Source: Tautonia marina (GTDB lineage Bacteria; Planctomycetota; Planctomycetia; Isosphaerales; Isosphaeraceae). Taken from it: a DNA stretch of 64,000 bases. The DNA is taken from NCBI RefSeq assembly GCF_009177065.1, contig NZ_WEZF01000020.1:1-64000 (forward strand). Direction: 5' to 3'. The notes under the pieces are model-generated. The model saw only the letters and a list, made by a program, of their open reading frames with translations. It did no database searches and was not told the origin of the DNA. How positions within the stretch are numbered: the first letter of the stretch is position 1; every line of letters starts with the position of its first letter. Made by a program: the position numbers and the translations under genes. Shown here piece after piece: positions 19,418-27,649 of this stretch.

Positions 19418-19990
19418 ATGAATCGGTTCCCGATCCCCCCGCTGCTCCTGCTTGGACTTGGCGGTTGTCTGTCTCCCCTGACCGACCGGCTCGATCAGGT
19501 CAACGCGCAGCTCTCGGTGACCAACCAGTACCTCGCTTCGGTCGATCAACGGATCGGCGGGCTGAACGACCGGCTCGATGAGGTTCGAAGCAACCTCGGC
19601 GACCTGAATACGACGCTCGGGGAAACCCGAGACGAGGTTGCCTCGGTCCACGACGGGGTCGCCACGCTCGAAACGAAACTCCATCAGACCAACGCGACGA
19701 TCGCCGAGCTTGGCATCGAGCTGACCGAGGTCAACCGCGACATCACCACTGTGGCCGATCGACTCTCCCAGACCAACGGACAGCTTGAGACGGCCAACGA
19801 TCGCCTCAACCTGGCCAATGCCCAGCTTCAAACCACCAACGGCACCCTCGGCAGCGTCGATGGTCGGCTGGTCGAAACCAACGAGAAGCTCGACGGCATC
19901 AGCAGCCCGATCGGGTCGATCAACCGTCGGGTGGAGACGATCGTTGAGACCCTCGGCCAGGTTCCGGGCCTGAGCCCCCGGAACCGCTGA
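19418..19990 (+). CDS. Coiled-coil lipoprotein
   Basis: A 190-residue protein with AAAGGAG ten bases before the ATG. The N-terminus PPLLLLGLGGCLSP has a lipobox (LGGC), so it is probably lipid-anchored. The rest is one long heptad-rich region with repeating units of the type TN-x-x-L-x-x-V/A-D-x-R-x-x-x-L-N-D-R, in which Asn replaces many hydrophobic core positions; this suggests a trimeric or tetrameric coiled coil like murein lipoprotein or a phage-fibre stalk. It follows the hybrid kinase by 72 bases on the same strand and may be its periplasmic partner, which is only positional. Confidence 0.8.
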   Translation: MNRFPIPPLLLLGLGGCLSPLTDRLDQVNAQLSVTNQYLASVDQRIGGLNDRLDEVRSNLGDLNTTLGETRDEVASVHDGVATLETKLHQTNATIAELGIELTEVNRDITTVADRLSQTNGQLETANDRLNLANAQLQTTNGTLGSVDGRLVETNEKLDGISSPIGSINRRVETIVETLGQVPGLSPRNR

Positions 19991-20016
19991 GCCGAGCCGC
20001 CTTTAATCCGATCCCC

Positions 20017-21168
20017 TCAGGCGATCAGATACTTCCGATCCACCGCGTACTGCAAGATCCGCTTGAGGAACTCGTAATCGGTTTCCGGGAACGCGATTCC
20101 CGAGCCGTCGAGCGCGGCCCGAGCGTTCGACGTGTCAAAGGTCAACTGACAGCGCAGATAGCCCAGGTAAGGCTCGATAAATCGCCGCACCTTGTTCACA
20201 ACAAACGAGTGCGTGCCCCGGTCGAACTCTTCCGGATCGACCAGCGTCACCGGGGGCATTTTCGGGAATTCGATGTCCTTGACGCGCAGCAAGGTGCCGA
20301 TCGACGGCGGCCGCTCGGAGGTCAGGTGGTACGTCTTGCCCACCGAGTCCGGCCGCGAGGCAATTGCCCGAACTGCTCGTGTCACGAAGTCGATCGGCAC
20401 GATGTTGAACGTCTCGTCGGCCCGAGCGGGCAAGACGTTCAAAATCCCATGAACATACAGCTTGAAGAACGGATAAATGACATTGAACTCGGTCACTTCC
20501 CCCGTGGCCGAATCGCCAACGACGATGCTCGGCCGGAAGATCGTCACCGGCAGGCCGGCATCCATCGCACTGCGAACCAGCCGCTCTCCCTCGTACTTGC
20601 TCGCCTCATAATGGTTCGCATGCGCCGGCTCGGGAGCCATCTCGTCTTCGAGCGACCGATAGGGGCGAAGGCTCCCCGGCACGTAGGCGGTACTGAAGTG
20701 GAAGTGGCGTTCGAGCCGGCCGTTTTCAAGCAGGTCCCAGGCCAGCCGCAGCGCCTCGGTCGTGCCGCCGATGTTGATGCGGTCGCACTGGTCCTTGCTG
20801 CCGTTCAGCTCGGTCAGGGCCGCGATGTGGAAGAACTCGACCACCTCGCGGCGCAACCGGTCGCGGTCGGCCGGATCGAGGCCAAGCCCCGGCTGGGTCA
20901 CGTCTCCCTCGACCGCCCTGACCCGAGAACCGACCAGGGCATCGAGCCCGAGCGGGGCCAGGAGCTTGCGGGCTCGATCCTGCGTCGAGAGCCGCCCTTT
21001 GCGGCGGATCAGCAGATAGAGCGTCCGGTCCGTGGTGTCAAGTAACTCGTGAATCAGGCGGCGACCCAGCGCGCCGGTCGCTCCGGTGATAAAAAGGGGC
21101 CGGTCACTCATCTGTTGGCTCAATTCCTCGATCTCGGGACACCGTTGAAGCTCGACCCTGGCAGTCAT
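20017..21168 (-). CDS. SDR/thioester-reductase-like NAD(P)-dependent oxidoreductase
   Basis: The ATG at 21168 gives 383 residues and leaves 29 bases to the upstream methyltransferase stop; ATG 21111, directly before the fold, is the alternative. The N-terminus FITGATGALGRRLIHELLD is the GxxGxxG dinucleotide motif of extended short-chain dehydrogenases. The active-site Tyr-Lys pair is in HYEASKYEGE, and FHFSTAYVPG and FRPSIVVGDS are typical of the thioester-reductase/fatty acyl-CoA reductase subgroup. It probably reduces an acyl thioester or a keto/epimer sugar; lipid modification is favoured by the neighbouring lipid-type methyltransferase, but that is inference. It is the downstream member of a two-gene unit. 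Confidence 0.82.
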   Translation of the reverse strand: MTARVELQRCPEIEELSQQMSDRPLFITGATGALGRRLIHELLDTTDRTLYLLIRRKGRLSTQDRARKLLAPLGLDALVGSRVRAVEGDVTQPGLGLDPADRDRLRREVVEFFHIAALTELNGSKDQCDRINIGGTTEALRLAWDLLENGRLERHFHFSTAYVPGSLRPYRSLEDEMAPEPAHANHYEASKYEGERLVRSAMDAGLPVTIFRPSIVVGDSATGEVTEFNVIYPFFKLYVHGILNVLPARADETFNIVPIDFVTRAVRAIASRPDSVGKTYHLTSERPPSIGTLLRVKDIEFPKMPPVTLVDPEEFDRGTHSFVVNKVRRFIEPYLGYLRCQLTFDTSNARAALDGSGIAFPETDYEFLKRILQYAVDRKYLIA

Positions 21169-21197
21169 CGTTGAATCGAATCGAGGCGATCGCCTCG

Positions 21198-22151
21198 TCA
21201 GGCGCCGGCGGACACACCGCCAGAGGCTTCGGGCTTGCGAAGCACGAATCTCCAATACACCCATTCCCCCGAGGCGAACGACTGGAACGACTCGGTCCCC
21301 GCCATCCCGGCGAAGCATCGGAACATCGGGCGAAAGACCCGGGGTACCTCTCGGTGAATCAGCGTGCTCTTGCGATCGTTATCCAGTTCCAGGGCCCGGA
21401 GCACGTTTCGGGTGATCTCCTGCTCCTCAACGATCTCGAAGCCGGCCGAGCGGAACGACTCGAAGACCGAGCCGATCACCTCGCGGTGCCTCATGTCGGC
21501 AAAGAGCAAGTGCCCACCGGGCCGAAGCACCCGATACGCTTCCTGAACAAACCGATCCATGTGCGGATAGCAATGCGACGACTCGACGTTCAAGATCACG
21601 TCAAACGACTCATCGGGCCAGGGCATCTGCTCGGCATCTCCCGAAGCAAAACTCAGGCCATCCTCGTGATAGGTTCGTCGGCAGAACTTCACGGCCCGAT
21701 CGGCGTAGTCCATGCCGGTCATCGAGCCCGGATTCAGATACCGGCACACGAACGAGGCGCCTCCTCCTCGTCCCGAACCGACCTCCAGCACCGACTTCCC
21801 GCGCAAATCAATCGCGCTGGCAACCTTGTGATAAAGCTGGATGAAGTAGCGGTACTTGCCGTCTTCCGGCTCCAGGGCAACCGTCGGTTCATCCCCGTCG
21901 AGGGTTGCGTAACCGTAGTTCATGAACATCAGGTGAACCCGACGGTCCATGAAGCTCAGAAACTCGTACCAGCTGCGGGTCAGGCGTTTTCGGAGCGTGG
22001 TGCCGCCGCCGGTCGAACGCTGAAAGGGCAGCATTCCAAACCATCGGAGCACCAGCGGATAAAACCCGCTCGTCCCCCCGGAATTGGCCCCCTCGAACGC
22101 GGCCGCCATGCCGATCCCTGTTCCAGCCCGATCATTATCCGGAGTGTGCAT
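21198..22151 (-). CDS. Class I SAM-dependent methyltransferase (lipid/polyketide type)
   Basis: A 317-residue protein with GAGGA just before the ATG. The SAM fold starts at SVLEVGSGRGGGASFVCRYL and continues TGMDYADRAVKFCRR, then SGDAEQMPWPDESFDVILNV and VLRPGGHLLFADMR. This order matches motifs I to III of the Ubie/sterol or phenolphthiotriol methyltransferase group, with an N-terminal region (WYEFLSFMDRRVHLMFMNYG) seen in those enzymes. The substrate is probably an isoprenoid, phenolic lipid or acyl chain. It lies 29 bases upstream of the reductase gene and should be expressed with it. The next 230 bases hold no gene I can see. Confidence 0.85.
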   Translation of the reverse strand: MHTPDNDRAGTGIGMAAAFEGANSGGTSGFYPLVLRWFGMLPFQRSTGGGTTLRKRLTRSWYEFLSFMDRRVHLMFMNYGYATLDGDEPTVALEPEDGKYRYFIQLYHKVASAIDLRGKSVLEVGSGRGGGASFVCRYLNPGSMTGMDYADRAVKFCRRTYHEDGLSFASGDAEQMPWPDESFDVILNVESSHCYPHMDRFVQEAYRVLRPGGHLLFADMRHREVIGSVFESFRSAGFEIVEEQEITRNVLRALELDNDRKSTLIHREVPRVFRPMFRCFAGMAGTESFQSFASGEWVYWRFVLRKPEASGGVSAGA

Positions 22152-22381
22152 GAGTCCTCGCCGCTGACCAAGACCATCGGATCGCTACCCATCCCTGTCT
22201 CTTGCCGCCCCGAATCGAATCGGGGTCAAGCCCCGGCGAACGATGATCGCGGTTCGGCAAGGTCGCTACTCCCGATTCCTGGGCCGCGCGACGTTCGGGA
22301 AACGTGTGGCTTTGCAAGTGGAGCGACCATTGTAGGCAGCCGACGCCTGAATGCCTAGCACCCGCGGGTCCTCCCCCGCGA

Positions 22382-22930
22382 TCATACCGGGTCGTCCTCG
22401 GGCGGATTCCCCTGTTCCGACCCGCTCAAAGACGCCGCCAGCAGGCAACCGGCCCCCTCGATGGCCAGCAACGGCCAGCACAGGCCGGCCAGCACTTCCA
22501 GACGCTCGCCGACGCCGGGAGCCCCCGGCGCGATCAATTCCAGCAGCATCCCGAGCCCCAGCAGCCCGATCAGCACGGAACCGACCAGACAAAACCCCGC
22601 GAGGGCCGCCCAACGGCCCACCGTCCCCCACCCCACGATCGCCAGCGTCGGCGGCATCGCCAGGGGCACCAGACCGTAGCCGATCAGCACTGGCATGGGC
22701 AGCCGAGCCGCGGCAATCCAGGCGACCAACAAATCGGGCCGGAATGCCTCGACGGCCCACCGAGGCATCGCGTCGGCCTGCTCGACCGAGAGGTTCGCAA
22801 ACACGGCCGACAGCGGCACCAGGACCAGCGGAATCAGCACCACCGCCCCCGCCGCCACCACCGCTCCTCGTCGCGATGCCCCAGGCAATCGAACCCTGCC
22901 CCCCTCGGAAATCGACGCTCGACGACTCAT
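22382..22930 (-). CDS. Four-helix inner-membrane protein of unknown function
   Basis: GAGGAG nine bases before the ATG fixes a 182-residue protein. It has a basic N-terminus (MSRRASISEGGRVRLPGASRR), then four hydrophobic segments (near residues 25-50, 75-100, 110-140 and 148-170), and an acidic end QGNPPEDDPV. No motif of a known transporter or enzyme is visible. It follows another small membrane protein gene on the same strand, 46 bases away, so the two probably form a unit. Confidence 0.68.
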   Translation of the reverse strand: MSRRASISEGGRVRLPGASRRGAVVAAGAVVLIPLVLVPLSAVFANLSVEQADAMPRWAVEAFRPDLLVAWIAAARLPMPVLIGYGLVPLAMPPTLAIVGWGTVGRWAALAGFCLVGSVLIGLLGLGMLLELIAPGAPGVGERLEVLAGLCWPLLAIEGAGCLLAASLSGSEQGNPPEDDPV

Positions 22931-22976
22931 CGGATCGGTCTCCTCGGTGAACGTTCGATGTCGTGGCCCCTGGTCG

Positions 22977-23390
22977 TCATCCGATCCTGTCCGGCCTGCC
23001 ACCGCCCGCGCCGGGCTCGACCTCAATCCCCCTCGTGGCCCGGTACGCCACCAGAAACAAAACCCCGAGGACCAGATCCACCAACCCCGGACCGAGCACC
23101 GATCCCCCAACCCGGCCCTGCACAAACAAGACCACCGCGGCCCCTCCGAAGGCCGCTTTCTCCAGGACCCCTACGAGCATCAACGGCCGATACCGGATCG
23201 GATCGCTCGCAATCACCAGGAAGACCACCTGCCAGGCCGCCGCAAGCCCCACGAATCCATAAAAATATTCCGGATGCGTGATCTCCGGCGGATACTGCCG
23301 ATTGATCCACCCTTCGAGCGCATACTGCGGCACAATCGCCAGCAGACCGATCAGACCGGCCACCAGAAACAGCCAACGAGCCAACCGCAT
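22977..23390 (-). CDS. Small four-helix membrane protein of unknown function
   Basis: GGAG five bases before the ATG fixes a 137-residue protein; the frame extends upstream without a site. It has four hydrophobic stretches (WLFLVAGLIGLLAIVPQ, GLAAAWQVVFLVIAS, a segment with VLEKAAFGGAAVVLF, and VDLVLGVLFLVAYRAT). The topology is that of small DoxX-like or SPW-type proteins, but no diagnostic motif is present. It lies downstream of the pyrophosphatase gene (125 bases) and upstream of a second small membrane protein. Confidence 0.68.
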   Translation of the reverse strand: MRLARWLFLVAGLIGLLAIVPQYALEGWINRQYPPEITHPEYFYGFVGLAAAWQVVFLVIASDPIRYRPLMLVGVLEKAAFGGAAVVLFVQGRVGGSVLGPGLVDLVLGVLFLVAYRATRGIEVEPGAGGGRPDRIG

Positions 23391-23515
23391 CCTCGCTCCA
23401 TCATTTGATGTGTCGTCGTGGTGGGGACACACGCACTCGCCCGGCACTCCGGCGAAGAACCTGGCCCTACTGGGAGCCTTCGCCGAAGAGCCGGGCTGTG
23501 CCAGGCAAATCAACG

Positions 23516-25999
23516 TCAGTTGATTCCGAGGTAATCACCGATCAGCGGGGCGTACTTCACAATCACCCCCGCAAAGACCACAGCCACCATGCTCATCAGC
23601 TTGATGAGAATGTTCAGGCTCGGTCCCGAGGTGTCCTTGAACGGGTCGCCGACCGTGTCGCCGACGACGGCCGCCTTGTGCGGGTCCGACCCCTTGCCGC
23701 CCATCGCTCCGGCCTCGATGTACTTCTTGGCGTTATCCCAGGCACCTCCCGAGTTGGCCATGAAAATGGCCATCGCAAAGCCCGCGGTCAACGCTCCGGC
23801 CAGCAGGCCCATCAGGCCGCTCACGTCGAGGACCATCCCCACGACCAGGGGAGCCGAGACGGCCAGGATCGCCGGAACGATCATCTCGCGCTGGGCACCT
23901 CGGGTGGCGATGGTCACGCACTCGGCGTAGTCGGCCTTGGCGTTCGGATCGGTCAAGAGGTTCAGCTCGCGGAACTGGCGGCGGACCTCCTCGACCATCC
24001 GACCGGCGGCCCGTCCCACGGCCTTCATCGTCAGGCCGCAGAAGACAAAGACCATCAAGACCCCCGCGAAGACCCCGACCAGCAGCTTCGGGTTCATCAG
24101 GTTGACGCCGTAATACTCCATGAAATTGGAGAGGGTGGCCGTCCGAACCCGAACCAGGTTGATGATCGGCGTGGCCGCTGCGATCTCGGGCTTGTAGTGT
24201 TCGACGATCTGGGTATCGCTGGCCTGCACCAGAACACCGTCGGCCTCGACAAACGGAGCCCCGCCGCTGGACTCGAAATAGGTCGGATAGAAACCGGTCT
24301 CCGGATCGACCGACTCGGACAGCTCAACGTACTTTCCGCTGCCGATCGGGTAGATCCGGCCCTGCTCCAGCTCTCCTTGATGCTCCTCGACGTACGAGAG
24401 CCCTTCCCGCTGGATGCCGATGCGAACCTCCTCCACAAAGGCCGCCAGCAAGGCCAGGGCCGTCAACGCGGCCGAGCCGATGGCAAACCCCTTGCCCGTC
24501 GCGGCCGTCGTGTTGCCGAGCGAGTCGAGTGCATCGGTTCGCTGACGGACCTCCGGCGGCTGGTGGGTCATCTCGGCGTTGCCGCCCGCGTTGTCGGCGA
24601 TCGGACCGTAGGCGTCGGTCGCCAGGGTCACTCCCAGGGTCGAGAGCATCCCGACCGCCGCGAAGCCCACCCCGTACAGGCCCAGCGTCGCGTTGGTCGC
24701 CCCCCCGGCGATGAAGTACGCCAGGATCGTTCCCAGCCCGACAATGGCGATCGACGCCCAGGTGCTGAGCATCCCCTGCGCCATCCCGGCAATGATCGTC
24801 GTCGCCGGTCCGGTCACGCTCTGGTCGGCGATCCACTTCGTCGGCGTGAAGTCGGCCGACGTGTAGTACTCCGTGAAGTAACCGATCAAGATTCCGACAA
24901 TCAAACCGACCGTAATCGCCAGGAAGACCCCAAGCCAGATGTCGGGCGGCAGGACCAACCAGCAGACCAGCAAGGCCGCCACCACAATGAACGCGCTGGA
25001 GCCGTAAATCCCGCGCCGCAACGCCCACAGGAGGCTCAGCTGGCTGGCCCCTTCCTCCGTCTTGACCAGGAAGACGCCGAGGATTGACAGCAGAATGCCG
25101 ATGCCTGCCAGGATCATCGGCGCCGCCACCAGCTGGGCCTGCGCGTAGATCATCTCCTCAGAGCTCAACGCCTCTCCGCTGGCGGCCCGAAGCCCCAGGG
25201 CCGCGGCCGCGCCCAGGGCGGCGGTGGCGAGAATCGAACCGCAATAGCTTTCGTACAGGTCAGCCCCCATGCCCGCCACGTCGCCGACATTGTCACCGAC
25301 GTTGTCGGCAATCACCGCCGGGTTCCGCGGGTCGTCCTCGGGAATCCCCGCCTCGACCTTGCCGACGAGGTCGGCCCCCACGTCGGCCGCCTTTGTGAAG
25401 ATCCCGCCGCCGACGCGGGCAAACAGGGCCTGAGTCGAGGCTCCCATGCCGAAGGTCAGCATCACCACGGTGATCTGCTCCAACGACATGTGGAAGCCGT
25501 CGATCGTTCGGGGCAAGAGCCAGGCCAGGAGCCAGAACCAGGCGCTGATGTCGAGCAATCCCAGCCCGACGACCACCAGGCCCATCACCGCCCCGGCCCG
25601 GAAGGCGACCTGCAAGCCTCGGTTGAGCGATTCCTTGGCCCCTTGCGTCGTCCGGTTCGAGGCCAACGTGGCGGTATTCATGCCGATGAACCCGCTCAGG
25701 CCGCTGAAGAACCCACCGGTCAGAAACGCAAACGGCACCAGGTTATGTTGCTGCTTCAAGACGAACGACTGCAAAGCCAGCAAGATCACCAGGAACACAA
25801 ACGCCAGCCCCACCACCAGATACTGCCGCTTCAGGTAGGCGTAGGCCCCCTCCCGAACATATCCGGCAATTTCCTGCATTCGCTCGTCGCCGGGAGACGC
25901 CGCGAGCAACTGGCGATAGAAGCCGAAGGCGGACACCAGGGCGGCAATCGCCCCGATCGGAGCCACCCACCACCAGATCGGAATCGGAATCTCGGACAT
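23516..25999 (-). CDS. hppA: Membrane-bound ion-pumping pyrophosphatase, K+-dependent type, with insertion
   Basis: The ATG at 25999 is chosen because the family N-terminus begins there; GGGAG lies 12 bases upstream. The 827-residue protein has about 16 membrane helices, the pyrophosphate-binding [20 protein letters not shown], then [20 protein letters not shown], and [17 protein letters not shown] near the end. [10 protein letters not shown] has Ala at the position that is Lys in K+-independent enzymes, so K+ activation is expected. Whether it pumps H+ or Na+ cannot be settled by eye. The usual length is about 670-730 residues; the excess is an insertion of roughly 100 residues (24095-24435) after the [14 protein letters not shown] helix. 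It couples pyrophosphate hydrolysis to a membrane potential. Two small membrane genes follow. Confidence 0.96.
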   Translation of the reverse strand: MSEIPIPIWWWVAPIGAIAALVSAFGFYRQLLAASPGDERMQEIAGYVREGAYAYLKRQYLVVGLAFVFLVILLALQSFVLKQQHNLVPFAFLTGGFFSGLSGFIGMNTATLASNRTTQGAKESLNRGLQVAFRAGAVMGLVVVGLGLLDISAWFWLLAWLLPRTIDGFHMSLEQITVVMLTFGMGASTQALFARVGGGIFTKAADVGADLVGKVEAGIPEDDPRNPAVIADNVGDNVGDVAGMGADLYESYCGSILATAALGAAAALGLRAASGEALSSEEMIYAQAQLVAAPMILAGIGILLSILGVFLVKTEEGASQLSLLWALRRGIYGSSAFIVVAALLVCWLVLPPDIWLGVFLAITVGLIVGILIGYFTEYYTSADFTPTKWIADQSVTGPATTIIAGMAQGMLSTWASIAIVGLGTILAYFIAGGATNATLGLYGVGFAAVGMLSTLGVTLATDAYGPIADNAGGNAEMTHQPPEVRQRTDALDSLGNTTAATGKGFAIGSAALTALALLAAFVEEVRIGIQREGLSYVEEHQGELEQGRIYPIGSGKYVELSESVDPETGFYPTYFESSGGAPFVEADGVLVQASDTQIVEHYKPEIAAATPIINLVRVRTATLSNFMEYYGVNLMNPKLLVGVFAGVLMVFVFCGLTMKAVGRAAGRMVEEVRRQFRELNLLTDPNAKADYAECVTIATRGAQREMIVPAILAVSAPLVVGMVLDVSGLMGLLAGALTAGFAMAIFMANSGGAWDNAKKYIEAGAMGGKGSDPHKAAVVGDTVGDPFKDTSGPSLNILIKLMSMVAVVFAGVIVKYAPLIGDYLGIN

Positions 26000-26475
26000 C
26001 GTGTTCTGATGCTCCCTGGGTCGCTCGAAACCGGAGGACAATGGCCGGCCGATCGCCGCTCGTCGCCGTTCCCACCCCGGCCGCTCGGGTGGCAACCACA
26101 CGCCCGCCGAACCCTCGCCGTTGGCCGTCGGAACGGGCCGCTCGGCCCTGGTCTGGGCTGGGAAGGGCTTCAAGGTAATCACTCGTTGTCAAGCTGCCAA
26201 CGGCGCTATCTCCAGAAACTTCAGACAATCCCGTCCGAGACGAGCCACCGGCGAGCCTGCGGTTTTCCCCGTCCCTCCAGATTGCTACCCTTGGGACTTC
26301 GGAAGCCGATCCGCCGGCAACCCCTGGACCCGAGCAACAGATTCCGCGAGCGAGCAGCGCTCCTCCCTTGCCCTCTGCCCCACGAACGGCCGGGAGCCGC
26401 AGGCCGGGCAACGGGGGCTGTGTCCGGCTCGCAAAGGCGTTGCCTTCTGGCCCTGCCCCCCCTCGGAGGTGCTCA
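26000..26475. other. Divergent intergenic region
   Basis: These 476 bases lie between the start of the pyrophosphatase (minus) and the start of the esterase (plus). No gene with a ribosome binding site is seen. Promoters for both genes should be here, but I could not single out hexamers. Confidence 0.45.
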
Positions 26476-27402
26476 ATGCCGCTCGACCCGTACGCTCAGG
26501 CCCTGCTCGATCTGCAGCAAATGACCGGCTTTCGCGGCTTCGACACCCTGCCCGTGGCCGAAGCCCGCGCCATGATGACCGCCCGCATGGCCGACGTCCC
26601 CCGCGAACCGGTCCCCCGCGTCGAGAACCTCTCCACCGATACCGGAATCCCGATTCGGCTCTACTGGCCCCACGCCGAACCAGACAGCTCCTCCCTCCGA
26701 CCGGCCCTCGTCTTCTCCCACGGCGGCGGCTGGATTTTGGGCGATTGCGACATGGTTGACGGCACCTGCCGAAGCCTGGCGAACGCTTCCGAATGCGTCG
26801 TTGCCTCGGTCGATTACCGCCTCGCCCCCGAACATCGCTTCCCCACCGCGGCCGAAGACGCCTACCACGCCTTCCGGTGGGTCCGCGCCCAGGCCGATCG
26901 ACTCGGCATTGATCCGCATCGCGTCGCCGTCGGCGGCGACAGCGCGGGGGGGAACCTGGCGATCGTCTCCTGCCTGATGGCCCGGGATCGCGGCGAGCCG
27001 GCCCCCGCCTTCCAGCTCTTGATCTACCCCGTCGCCGACTCGGCCTGCAACACCCCCTCCTACTCCGAGTGCGCCACCGGCTTCGGCCTCACCCGAAACG
27101 CCATGCAGTATTACTGGCAGCAGTACCTCGCCGACCCCGCCGACGGTACCCACCCCTACGCCTCTCCTCTCCGTGCCGACCTGACCGGACTACCCCCTGC
27201 CTTCGTCCTGACGGCCGAGTACGACCCCCTCCGCGACGAAGGCGAAGCCCTTGCCCAGCGCCTGACCGAGGCCGGCGTTGCGACCCGCCACCGCCGCTTC
27301 GACGGCCAGATTCACGGCTTCTTCCACCTCGGCCACATCATGCCCCAGGGGAAAGATGCCGTCGCCGAGGCCGCCCAGGCCCTCCGCCAGGCCCTCGCCT
27401 GA
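26476..27402 (+). CDS. Alpha/beta hydrolase, HSL-type esterase/lipase
   Basis: GGAGGT before the ATG at 26476 (six-base gap) fixes a 308-residue protein. It has the oxyanion motif HGGGWILGD, the nucleophile elbow GGDSAGGNLA (serine in GDSAGG), the acid in AEYDPLRDEG and the catalytic histidine in GQIHGFFHL. This full set defines the hormone-sensitive-lipase family (alpha/beta hydrolase fold-3). No signal peptide is seen, so it is likely cytoplasmic. It should hydrolyse short acyl esters; the natural substrate is unknown. It ends in a convergent gap with the giant surface-protein gene. Confidence 0.93.
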   Translation: MPLDPYAQALLDLQQMTGFRGFDTLPVAEARAMMTARMADVPREPVPRVENLSTDTGIPIRLYWPHAEPDSSSLRPALVFSHGGGWILGDCDMVDGTCRSLANASECVVASVDYRLAPEHRFPTAAEDAYHAFRWVRAQADRLGIDPHRVAVGGDSAGGNLAIVSCLMARDRGEPAPAFQLLIYPVADSACNTPSYSECATGFGLTRNAMQYYWQQYLADPADGTHPYASPLRADLTGLPPAFVLTAEYDPLRDEGEALAQRLTEAGVATRHRRFDGQIHGFFHLGHIMPQGKDAVAEAAQALRQALA

Positions 27403-27507
27403 CCGCCCCCTCCCCCTTCGCATCACATCGCGCAAGGGACTGAGACGCGAACCATCCACCTCCTCGCTCAAAGGGCATTCAGGAACAACGGCCCAGGTTT
27501 GGGGTGG

Positions 27508-27610
27508 CCCCGGTTGCTCGCCAACCGGGGTCGCGCAGCGACGAGCGGTCTCGGTGCGGCCTCTCGCAACCTCTTGCGGCTGCGCCGCCCTGGTTGTTCG
27601 CCAACCGGGG
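27508..27610. repeat. Pair of identical-geometry hairpins between convergent genes
   Basis: Two stem-loops lie 80 bases apart: CCCCGGTTG (27508-27516) with CAACCGGGG (27522-27530), and CCCTGGTTG (27588-27596) with CAACCGGGG (27602-27610). Both have nine-base arms and a five-base loop (CTCGC or TTCGC); the second stem has one G-T pair. They sit between the 3' ends of the esterase and surface-protein genes, so they may end transcription from both sides or be a dispersed palindromic repeat. There is no T run. Confidence 0.65.
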
Positions 27611-27649
27611 CCCTCGACTGAAGCACGGAGATTGTACCTGGATGCCCGC

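Noticed and set aside
17678-19831. Minus-strand 717-codon open frame opposite the histidine kinase
   Set aside because: No family signature; the plus strand has complete HisKA, HATPase and receiver motifs.
23405-25087. Plus-strand 560-codon open frame opposite the pyrophosphatase
   Set aside because: Composition is Arg/Asp/His-rich with no ribosome binding site or motif; antisense of hppA.
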